19,626 nt of DNA from Chromera velia (lineage: Eukaryota; Sar; Chromeraceae), in contig JAHBMJ010002371.1 in NCBI GenBank assembly GCA_018398765.1, forward strand, positions 1 to 19,626. The letters are read 5' to 3'. Positions 11,401 through 18,855 of this stretch are shown in pieces (position 1 is the first letter of the stretch; each line of letters begins with the position of its first letter). The notes under the pieces were generated by a model. The model ran no database searches. It was not told the origin of the DNA and saw nothing but the letters and a program-made list of their open reading frames with translations. Made by a program: the position numbers and the translations under genes.

Positions 11401-14400
11401 AGATCAATGCAGGCCACCTCACCCAGTCCAAAAGAACAATCACTGCGTCTACCACCAGAAAAATGCACCCGACGGCAAGACGCCAATTTCGGTTGAAGGC
11501 ACACGCCAGAGCAAACAGGATCGCTACCAGTGGGTGCCTGCAGGAGCGCTCACACAAAAATGAATGATTGAATGAATGATTGAAAAAAGAGAAGAAGCCC
11601 ACTTCAACTTGTACAAACAATTCGGAACCATTCACGGTCAAACGTTTCTGCCGTGTACAGCAAAAGAGTGTCGGCAAAGTAAAACTGGGCGTGCGGAATA
11701 AAGATGAATGCAGTGAGAATTTTTCCCCAGAGAGACTGCCTACACATACAGTGACCGATTCTCTATCGGTCCCAGCTTACCGTTGTGCCCCCAAATCCCA
11801 GGACATCCATCTCTGTTTCCACAGAGTCAAAAAGTCGCTGGGGGACTCTGTGTTGATGCACGACCTCACAGAGTAGTTCATCCAAAAGACACGCCGCACA
11901 GGCTTGATCTCCTTCCTCGCCTCCCTCTCCTTCCTTTGACGCTCCCTTTCCCTTTCCTTCTCTGCCACCGCTGCCGACGGAGACGCGCCCCCCCCCTCCT
12001 CCACGTCCCGTATCGACGCTCTCTTCATCTTCAAACTCTCCCTCTTCCCCCCCCTACCCGCCAGGCCCTCGGGTTCCGGCACAATCCACTGATGCGACAA
12101 AGCGGACCGCATACCCATCTGAATGTCCTCCCCATGGAACTCTGTGTCGTGTGCAGGCAGCACCCTCTCAACCACATGGTCGAGTCGCCAGATGGAACCC
12201 GCGCCATGGGGCCCTACCACGCTACCTCCAAGAGCCTGCAGGCGTTTAAAGAGCCCTGCCTGGAAATACTCGATGGCCTGCAAGCAAGCAAGTGAGCGGG
12301 GGGGGGAAGGGGGGAGTCAGAGTGTGCGGGATCGGTAACACAGAGAGAGCCTGGTCCGCTTCTCTTTCTGTCGATCTGCGATGGTAAGACACACACATGC
12401 ACCCACGCGCATAGGAAGGAAACACGTACCTGAGGCGCCACAATGAGCCTCTGGGTCACTGAGGGGTCTGGAGGGGGCACCGCGTGGATGGACCAGGCGA
12501 TTCCTCCAAGAGAAGGGTCTCCGTCCAGATCCTTGACGCACGCAGGGATGTCGAGCCGCTCGGGGAGTCTGCAGGGACACACTCATTCTCAGTTTTTTGC
12601 TTTCTGTGTTTCCATGGGGGCAATGGAAGAAACAACTAAGAGAAACAAATGGAAAGGAAAGAGAGAAAACAGCGGGCTGGGGTGAAAAGAATATAGGAAC
12701 GGCGACGGTGATATGATTGAAATCCTTTCGTTAATACCAAAATACACACTTTCACTGACTGACTGACTGACTGACTGACTGACTGACTGACTAACTTGCA
12801 GTCATCGTCCAACATGATGCACATGTCGATTGTGCCCATGGGGTCTGCCCCTGTCCTTCTCTGTCTAAGAAGCTTAGGGATCCAATACTTCATCGGCCAG
12901 TACATGGCCAGAGTTTTGTTGGCAACAGGCAGGTAGAGGTAGTGGATGGACCCGTTGGTGCTCCCAGGCGTGCGGTCACAGCCCATTTCGTCTGCCAGCC
13001 TCTCGACGACGGACCACTCTTCGTCGGGGGGGGTGAGAGGACGCGCGTTGTCGCACACAAGGATGTTGCCTGCATGCATGGGTAGGCGCACGCGCACACA
13101 CACACACACACACAGAGTCAGAAGGACAGGATGATAAGCACACGGGCCTGAGTGAAGCTGGGCGCAGACAAAAAGGGTGGACGCTCATTGAGATTCTGGA
13201 GAGTGGAGGACAAGCATAAAAAGTCGATGTGTCCACAGAAACATCCATACGGGACAAGACATACATAAAAAACTGCATGATGGACGCTTCAGGACAGTGA
13301 CAGGCACAGGCACATCGCTTAGTTCCTGGAGTCCAGAAGAGAGAAAAAAACAAATATACAGGCAAGCACAAAAGGAAACAGACTGACACACGCACGCACG
13401 CACTTACCAGGAGGAACAACTTTGACTGCCGCTCTTAGTGTGTTGGAGATCAGAGCGCGGCCTTCATCGGTCCCGCACAGCTGGTGTGTGGCTATCAGAA
13501 CAGCCACTCTTCTTCTCTCAGGCGAGTAGTACCAATCCTTGACAGGTCTGTTTGCGTTTTCCTCTCCTAGATGAAGTTTCATGCTCTGCTCTCTCCTCAC
13601 TCTTCTAGTCGCCCTCCGTCTCTTGGTCTTCTCTCCAGAAACGGACTTAGCGTTGGGGGAAAATCCAACTCTGGACGGTGAAGCCGCCTCTACCTGGAGA
13701 CGGGCGTTGACGACTGTCACTGATCTGTTTGTGTACAGAGGGGTCTCGTCAGTGTCTCCTCCCACAAAGGCTCTGGACATGGGCATTTTACCCTTCAGCA
13801 TCAGTCGGGTGTTGGGAGTGGCAACGTTGCGCTGGGCCTCCAGATCCTTTCGTGTGGCATACCGGACTGTTCTGTCTCTGCTCGTCTGTGCGCCCTCTTC
13901 TGAATCTTCATAGGCTCCGTGTACTGCTGCAGACATGATCCTGACCTCAGTGGCGTGTGGGGTCTCTGCACCGTCATCGTCAAAGAGTTGCTCTGACACG
14001 GGAAGACGTCCTTTCATCATCATTCGCGTCTTGGGTGTCGCAACATTCCTCTTTCCTTCCCAGTCCTTCCGAGAGGCATACCGCACAGTGCGAGTCTGAC
14101 CCCCCTCTGTGTCTTCCTCTCCCTCTCCGTCTTCCCCGTTCAAATTTGAATTTCCATCCGATGAATTCGGCATGAAGAAAGCGACTCCTCTCTCTTTGGG
14201 AAGGGAACTTTGAGGGGTGACCCCTTCCCCCTCACTGTCAACTTCATCTGGGGCTTCGGGAATCGAACTGCCCTTCTCTGAGTCTGGCATCAGAGGGGAT
14301 TCCAACCATCTGACAGATACGGCCTTTTTCTTGTCTGGAGATATCGACCTCTTTGTGGGGGGAGGGGAGAGACCCGTACCGTCTCCTGCCTCCTCTTTGT

Positions 14401-16070
14401 CTGCTTCCTCCTCGGCCATGTCTTCTCCTCCCTCAGCGGAGGGCCACCCACCTTCCTCTACAGCATTCTCTTCCTCTTCTTCTTCCTCCTCCTCCTCTTC
14501 CTCTTCCTCTTCCTCTTCTTCTTTCAACTTCCTCTGCTGTTCCTCCTCTTCCTCTTCCACCCTACTCGGCATCTCATCTACTTTCGGGAATCTGACCACC
14601 AGCAGGGCCACAATCGCAGTCAGGATCTCCCACACGACCACCCAGAAGACGAACCCCAGGAGCACGGCAAACTGCACCCTGTTCTGGGCCCAGTACTGCC
14701 AGAAGTCCCACCTGCATCATGGAATTATGCAATCAGCACATGCAGAATTCAAGCTGTGTGGGTGGGGTATTTTCGATAACATATGCATCATGGAACAATG
14801 AAACCTGAGCAGCAGAAGTAGACCTTCATTCGAAAAGCACGGGGGGAATGGCGGATCATCAACAGAGAGAGTAAATAACTGCAGGAACGATCTGCCATGC
14901 AGTCTGTCTGTCCGACAAAAGCTCAAGACAACGTGCACACGGATGCACACGTATCTGTCCACCCACCTGAAGGAGAAAGGCACTTGGGGCACGGGAGGGA
15001 GGGATGCTGTGAAGACGAGTGCCACGGTGGCCTGTGTGAGGAGGAAGATGAGGAAGAAGACCAGGGAACGGGGACCGGAGCTCTTCGACTTGGCGGCCTG
15101 GAGACCGTTCAGGTACACCCACCTGCACTCACACTCAGATTTACACAGATCAGTATGCAGATGCACGGGTTGGCCCTCTTTTGATGATGAGGAGTGCCTG
15201 CTCTGTTTCACACAGGGGCACTGGTTGCCTTGACTGCATGGTTGACTGACTGACCTTTTATTTTCATACAGAATTATTTTCATGAAAATAAACGCATACA
15301 GGGGCACTGGCTGCCTTGACTGCATGGTTGACTGACCTTGATAGGGACAGGAACCATCCCTTGGAGCGCATGCTGTGGGGGATCCTGGGGGGGCTCTCCC
15401 ATATGTGCTTGGGTCTATTGGTGGTTGCTTCAGATGCTGCGATGAGAGTGGGGGCCCTGGAGGGCAGACCCAGGCTCCGTCTCCTCTCCCTCTCTCTGAC
15501 TGCATGCTGTGTAGAGACTTTACTGCACTGCTCGCACATGTGTTTGAACTGCTTCGACTCGAAGAGGTTCGTTGTGCGCATAATGATGTACATCGATGTG
15601 AAGGCATAAGTGCCCGCCTGCATGCATCAGGAGAGGGGAAACTTGTGCAAAGTCCGCATCGTTCATAAGGCATGCAACGATCAAGGTCAGTCAATGACAT
15701 GTAGAGAAACCCCAGTGTCCCACCCACTGACCTGCAGAGAGAACCATGCATAGCCCTGCCGACTGAGCTCCCCCTCCCCTCCCTCCAGTGCCCTGCAGAT
15801 CTGATCAGGTGCCGAGAGGGTGATGGAGGCCAGGATCAATTCGAACGCGTTGTCCGGACTACGTAGGTCCGTTAGACTGTGGAGTTTGCACATGGCAACA
15901 CCTGCGGCTAGGTTGATGATGGTCAGGAGCAGTGCGAGGCCGACTGCGCGCAAGATAAGAAACATGAACTCCTTGAGGAAGTCTAAAATCGAAACTGCTG
16001 CCAAGTACAAACGAGTGGCGAGACTTCGCGGCGGCCAGTGGGCCTCACAGTGAGTGTGTTCTCCGCCCAT
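4715..16070 (-). CDS. Giant multi-pass membrane GT2 glycosyltransferase
   Basis: Sixteen exons in transcript order: 16070-15732, 15617-15337, 15122-14967, 14711-13408, 13069-12796, 12568-12430, 12277-11781, 11537-10854, 10510-10238, 9890-9392, 8935-7395, 7088-6990, 6712-5716, 5443-5373 (or to 5346), 5223-5185, 5033-4715. Every junction keeps frame with GT...AG, giving about 2,503 residues (2,512 with the alternative donor). The ATG at 16070 follows an in-frame stop and has G at -3 and +4. The order is a membrane block (1-305), an acidic linker (310-660), the GT2 core (about 670-1000), post-catalytic helices (1000-1225), linkers (1225-2000), a second membrane block (2000-2390) and a short C-terminal tail. 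GT2 enzymes of this type move sugars from nucleotide donors to a growing polysaccharide at a membrane. Substrate and product cannot be read from sequence. Alternatively two genes are present: see 10796-11537 and 10238-10510. The catalytic call is firm; joining all exons into one gene is well supported by phase but untested. Confidence 0.68.
5716..7088 (-). other. Second membrane block (exons 12-13)
   Basis: Exon 12 (7088-6990) ends FALWHFYRTFR. Exon 13 begins SEVFLRDHPVVSLFAYPQRD, then two hydrophobic helices (IWASALALCLQLAVASVAVLV and ATILAVSTVASILGASLSSL followed by FFVFPKH), a soluble Gly/Thr-rich loop of about 170 residues, and helices in VMELVGGALMGLCAAGSVGA. The order FYR..HP..SLF, helix, helix, FxFP, loop, helix pair recalls the membrane region just after the PLAT domain of polycystin-1-like proteins. 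I offer that only as a weak resemblance. It also parallels this protein's own N-terminal block. Confidence 0.4.
7163..7326. repeat. Low-complexity cluster in an intron
   Basis: A (GACT)n-type array at about 7163-7252, a CA run at about 7275-7297, a GA run, and a G tract at 7307-7326 holding the only ambiguous base (n at 7315). All of it lies in the intron 7089-7394. The n marks assembly uncertainty. Confidence 0.85.
8588..8758 (-). repeat. Three tandem NNSRRVSLFPSLFGGG-type units
   Basis: Within the large exon at 7395-8935 the protein reads TTRRVSLFPSVFGGG, then NNSRRVSLFPSLFGGG, then NNSRILSVFPSLFGAG, spaced by about 18-22 residues. The plus-strand DNA shows the same periodicity around AAACTTGG and CTCCACCAAA-like blocks. 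It is a recent coding minisatellite or a repeated short linear motif. Confidence 0.75.
9894..9917. repeat. GGCA microsatellite forming an acceptor tract
   Basis: On the transcript strand this reads (CTGC)n and runs straight into the CAG acceptor of the exon starting at 9890. The repeat itself supplies the pyrimidine-rich tract. Confidence 0.75.
10796..11537 (-). CDS. Alternative last exon (unspliced read-through)
   Basis: If the donor at 10853 is not used, the frame continues for 18 codons and stops at TGA 10796-10798. This gives a complete 1,243-residue protein that ends after the GT2 membrane helices. In that case the exons from 10510 downstream belong to a separate gene, whose first ATG in frame would be at 10401. 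This is the main competing model to the single giant gene. Confidence 0.35.
10854..11537 (-). other. Exon 8: post-catalytic membrane helices
   Basis: Starts HPLVAILFALAC directly after the QRW exon, as is usual for processive GT2 enzymes in which helices after the catalytic domain form the export channel. Further helices surround AVGCIFLVVDAVIVLL, LLYTVMASLMLYDFIYLGLL, LGVVLFPFYRLVSTFLF and WVIFTTILFALLI, with a last one at LLVALVPCVILIAW. The segment FPFYRLVSTFLF matches the amphipathic interface helix expected in this family. The donor TG|GTCAGT at 10854/10853 joins the acceptor at 10510 in frame. Confidence 0.65.
11781..13069 (-). other. GT2 catalytic core (exons 5-7)
   Basis: Together with the end of exon 4 this encodes the nucleotide-sugar binding fold. 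Visible motifs are NILVCDNARPLTPPDEEW (Asp700), NKT, the metal-binding LDDD at 780-783, PHGAGSIWR, the catalytic-base region HDTEFHGEDIQMG (GED 880-882) and KQRWMSWD (985-992), equivalent to the QxxRW motif of processive synthases. Chitin, hyaluronan and fungal capsule synthases of GT2 share this motif order. The VCDN...TPPD, NKT and HDT.F.GED combination reminds me most of fungal/protist Cps1-like synthases. A charged insertion rich in RE and KE (about residues 899-960, nt 11891-12076) separates GED from the QRW motif. Confidence 0.78.
12754..12792. repeat. GACT microsatellite next to the exon 5 donor
   Basis: On the transcript strand it reads (GTCA)n directly after the donor GTTAGT at 12795. 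Each repeat unit offers GTCAGT, a hexamer used as the real donor at five other junctions of this window's minus-strand and plus-strand genes. Confidence 0.8.
13095..13114. repeat. CA dinucleotide repeat
   Basis: A plain (CA)n run in the intron 13070-13407, a short way upstream of the exon 5 acceptor on the transcript strand. Confidence 0.8.
13408..14711 (-). other. Exon 4: acidic linker with internal duplication
   Basis: After the helix, a glutamate run of about 25 residues (encoded by TTCCTC-type repeats on the plus strand at about 14467-14540) opens a long charged linker. Two units of about 50 residues start at nt 14092 and nt 13873. They share RTVRYA(S/T)RKD, RNVATP.TR.M.KG and ETP. The exon ends with RRVAVLIATHQLCGTDEG, the first strand of the GT2 fold. 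The units look like a duplicated docking or phosphorylation segment; no known domain is recognised. Confidence 0.65.
15212..15336. repeat. 39-bp direct duplication spanning a splice donor
   Basis: Copies at 15212-15250 and 15298-15336 share ACAGGGGCACTGG, GCCTTGACTGCATGG and TTGACTGAC, with a single T/C difference. Copy 2 ends exactly at the exon 2 donor, and copy 1 lies 86 bp deeper in the intron. Confidence 0.85.
15274..15291. repeat. 18-bp perfect palindrome TTATTTTCATGAAAATAA
   Basis: It lies between the two 39-bp copies in the intron after exon 2. It could form a short hairpin. No protein-binding role can be assigned. Confidence 0.8.
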
Positions 16071-16375
16071 CCCACCCGTGGATCGAGCTATGCTTCACTT
16101 TTCTCTACCTACTGCAAAGTGCTCTTGACCAGAGCTCAGTGGTTACTGTCTTCCTGCATGGCAGTAGGTCACTCCCTTGAATCCCTTCGCACAGGAACGA
16201 GGCTAGTTCGTAATCCCTCTATTCACAAATAATAGGACCCCGCCATGCATATAAGCTATAGGAATCGTTTGGCTTCGCTTTCCGGGGCCACATGCATGGG
16301 CGCTGGTCTTGGGAGAAGGGGGGGAGGGCGGGTTCTCCAGCGATGAAGAAGACTTGATGTTGGGCAAGTGACTCG

Positions 16376-16404
<29 letters not shown>
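16376..16404. repeat. CT dinucleotide repeat
   Basis: A pure (CT)n run roughly 300 bp upstream of the GT2 start codon, flanked by GTGTGTGTG. Pyrimidine/purine runs can lie in promoters, but nothing further is visible. Confidence 0.85.
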
Positions 16405-16410
<6 letters not shown>

Positions 16411-16729
16411 GTATGTGTGTGTGCACGCGCGCATCTCCATGTCGTTCTTGGAGATTGGCGTAGCTGGAGGGAGACAGACATTTAATTTATAGTCGTCCTT
16501 CACTCAACATATTGGGAAGGGGAATGTGGGGGTTGAGAGATTGGGAGAGGAAGGGGGTTCTCTAGTGGTGATGGGTTGAGCCGCTCTCTGCGTTTTCCTA
16601 ACTAGCTGCTGTGGTCAGGTTGGAATGGTCAGGGAGGAACGCATGCAGGAGTTGGCTTGTAGTAATCTGATGGTAGTCAAGCGAAAGGAGCCTATGCAAA
16701 GCGATTTTGTTTCCTACAGCCATGCATTC

Positions 16730-17220
16730 AACTTTATACTTTTTTATACTTTGAATTTTAGAGGGTTATATACAGGCTTCAAACATATAAAAATATATGA
16801 ATTACCAGTTTTTTTTTAGAAGTATACGAGAAAGATTATCTAAAACTAATTTGTGTGTAGGCATATCATAGCAAAAAAAAAACAGAATTGGCTTAAATTA
16901 TTTATTATTTATTTTTTTTTACGTAAGACCTAAGCAATTATCAATACTTATGCAACACCAAAACAATACTTATGTACGTATACTTATACAACACTTGAAC
17001 AACAGTTGTTTGTCACCTAACATCGTTGGGTAAAAAAAAAAAATAAGTGAGGACGGGCTTAAATTATTTTTTTTTTCTCTGTGATATGCCTAGATCTAGG
17101 CCTAGATTTATATTTAAAGTGAAGAGTTAGTCTAGTTCTAGATCCCTAGGAGTCAAAAGTAAAAGTTTAGTACAATCATATTTTATGGATTGACATTGTG
17201 AACAATTGTGAATCTGTGAC
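16730..17220. other. Second AT-rich island
   Basis: It is rich in A/T runs. GGCTTAAATTATT occurs twice (about 16890 and 17057), and there is a degenerate series around ACTTATGCAACACC, ACTTATGTACG and ACTTATACAACAC (about 16948-17000). Overlapping palindromes sit at 17089-17107. It lies just past the 3' end of the small minus-strand gene, as the first island lies just past the 3' end of the GT2 gene. No coding frame is credible. Confidence 0.5.
17089..17107. repeat. Two overlapping perfect palindromes
   Basis: CCTAGATCTAGG (17089-17100) overlaps ATCTAGGCCTAGAT (17094-17107). Related TCTAGATCCCTAGG follows some 40 bases on. They could be binding sites for a dimeric factor or remnants of mobile-element ends. 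Confidence 0.7.
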
Positions 17221-17471
17221 TAGATCTGTGATGTCGACTTTCGATCACGTGAGCGAGTAGACATCAAGCATTGACAAGCAAACTTCGCGGGCAATACTAT
17301 GTAAAGTCGTTGAATCAGTCTAGGAATCAGTGTCTTGGAATCAAAAGTCGAGCAGCCGTTCATTTGTTGAGGAAACGACAGGTGCCGGGAGCCTTGTGGG
17401 TCGCTCTCCGCCACATAAAATAGCCGCCTCTGAATGGTCATCCGAAACAGTCGGAGCTCAGGCTGAAAAGC

Positions 17472-18585
17472 TCACGAATGGAAGACTCCCTCGGACCAAG
17501 AACCAGCATGATATAGAAAGCTTGCAAAGAACCCCTGCACAGCGCATTGGCATGATGTTACACGAGTATATGTCTATACAATGTTGAGCGACGAGTCACA
17601 AGGCGATGGGAACTGCCGACCGACCGACCGACCGACCTCCAAAAACGCGGGATTGTCGAATTGAAGAGGCGGAAGCGGTGGAAGGTCAAAGTCTGTCCGA
17701 GGAGAGTTCCATGAGTGCCACTGCTGTGTCTGGTCCCACCAGCAGAAGCCCTCCTGAGGATGTTCGCTAGGATGTTCGTTCTGCGTCGCAAATGATAGAC
17801 AGAGTCTTGTTGAACATCAGACATCAAACAGGCTGGACGTCTGCGAGGTTCGAAGCTCAGCGAGTCTCCCCTCTTACCTGCTGGGTCCAAGTATCGGCCA
17901 TCGGGTCGTTGTCGGTATCCACAGTTGAATCAGTGAGGCTGGAAGGGCGCTCAGGAGACAAATCTGAAAGAATACCACAGAGCAGTTTTGGAATACGGAA
18001 GCAGTGCGTGGTGGGTTGCGAAAAACAGTTTTGGTGGGCAGACCGAGAGTGGGCCGGGCAGTGCTGTCCATGCCATTGGGGAAGGAGAAGGGCTTTGCGT
18101 CGGCGGAAAGCTTGCTTGACGTGTTTCTAAGTGGTTCTTCTTCAAAGTCAGCCTCGAGTAAGCCAGAGAGCCCCAGTGGCAGTTTTCCATCACAACGGCC
18201 TTCATCGGTATGGGTGGCTTTCATTTCTGCAGCAGACAGGCACACCTCCGGCCGTTTGCAACGTTTCGCTTACGAAGAGAGAGGGCAAAGCGACACAGCA
18301 CTGACCGTCGACCTTCTCTAATTTGGGAATCCACTTGGTTAAAATTTGCTCAGGTCTCTTCAGGAGTCTTTTGGGTGCGGGATCCGTCGCTTGAGCGTTC
18401 TCAAGTAAGTTCCCAACGGATCCGAACTTGTAAGATCTCATCTTAGGGACCCAACGTTTTATCACCAAAGGGGTTTTCTGGACCTCGCTGCAATGTTTGA
18501 CGGCAAAGGGATCATCATTATGAGCACACTTTGATGGTTGCAGAAACCCAACTTGAACGACTGTTTCCAAATAAGCCTGAGGCAT
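17472..18585 (-). CDS. Five-exon gene, unrecognised 242-aa protein
   Basis: Exons: 18585-18306, 18226-18044, 17963-17878, 17753-17637, 17534-17472. Junctions are GACG|GTCAGT, CTCG|GTCTGC, CAG|GTAAGA and GAG|GTCGGT, with acceptors CTGCAG, CTTTCAG, CCTCAG and GTGCAG. All phases agree and the stop TGA is at 17472-17474. I do not recognise the family. The N-terminal part has two similar segments, LVIKRWVPKMRS and ILTKWIPKLEK, about 45 residues apart, in a basic setting. The middle is acidic and Ser/Thr-rich (SSLTDSTVDTDNDPMADTW). A Trp/Gln-rich stretch follows (FCWWDQTQQWHSW), then DLPPLPPLQFDNPAFL. No signal peptide or membrane helix is visible. The ATG at 18585 is the first in frame after the TGA at 18670, but coding-like sequence continues upstream of it. 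Exon 2's donor is the weakest call. A nuclear or RNA-related role is possible but unsupported. Confidence 0.55.
17616..17637. repeat. CGAC microsatellite forming a splice donor
   Basis: On the transcript strand the repeat is (GTCG)n starting exactly at GAG|GTCGGT, the donor of exon 4 of the small gene. Confidence 0.75.
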
Positions 18586-18855
18586 AGGCGCTTTGAGAAC
18601 CTTTTTGTTTCCGGTTTCGGCTCGTCGCTCTTTGAATTTTTCCGCTTCTTCTTCTTCAGGGCTCTTGTCTCAGACAATGCCGGCTTGTCTGCTGGAAAGA
18701 GCCTCTTCGTTGGAAAGACGAAACGAAGCACCTGGGTTGGCACAGGAAAGGCGTCTGACGATCTGCGAAGGGAATCTCAAGGAAGCAAAAGGCGATAGGA
18801 CACCTGATAACGTACGAAGGACGAAAGTTCCTGGGTCAAAAGCTGGAAGAAGCAC
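18586..18855 (-). pseudogene. Possible 5' extension with in-frame TGA
   Basis: In the same frame as the first exon, the sequence upstream reads RLSNEEALSSRQAGIV, then TGA (18670-18672), then DKSPEEEEAEKFKERRAETG and on into the start region. Both sides look coding. A second frame (DKPALSETRALKKKKRKNSK) is also open across it because the DNA is purine-rich. It may be a broken N-terminus, 5' UTR, or an exon whose boundary I cannot place. Confidence 0.3.

Larger units (their letters stand above)
14708..16070 (-). other. N-terminal membrane block of the GT2 protein
   Basis: Exons 1-3 and the start of exon 4. Exon 1 carries hydrophobic stretches around EFMFLILRAVGLALLLTIIN and AFELILASITL. Exon 2 is mostly soluble and basic (a RERERRR run, CEQC). 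Exon 3 holds the helix LVFFLIFLLTQATVALVF, and exon 4 opens with FAVLLGFVFWVVVWEILTAI followed by VVRFPKVDEMPSR. This suggests four or more membrane segments before the acidic linker. The alternation of two helix pairs resembles the second membrane block near the C-terminus (exons at 7088-5373). Confidence 0.5.
16071..17471. other. Intergenic region, presumed promoter side of GT2 gene
   Basis: It lies upstream of the GT2 start and downstream of the small minus-strand gene. It contains a CT run at 16376-16404, G-rich patches, and from about 16730 the second AT-rich island. No TATA-like element or initiator can be assigned with confidence, and I see no supported gene in it. Confidence 0.45.

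Noticed and set aside
14217-14801. Plus-strand frame with a long serine run opposite exon 4
   Set aside because: It is the antisense shadow of the poly-glutamate linker. The minus strand carries the continuous gene with matching splice phases.
17820-17900. tRNA-like GGTTCGAAGC near 17847
   Set aside because: No acceptor stem or anticodon arm can be folded around it, and it lies in an intron of the small gene.
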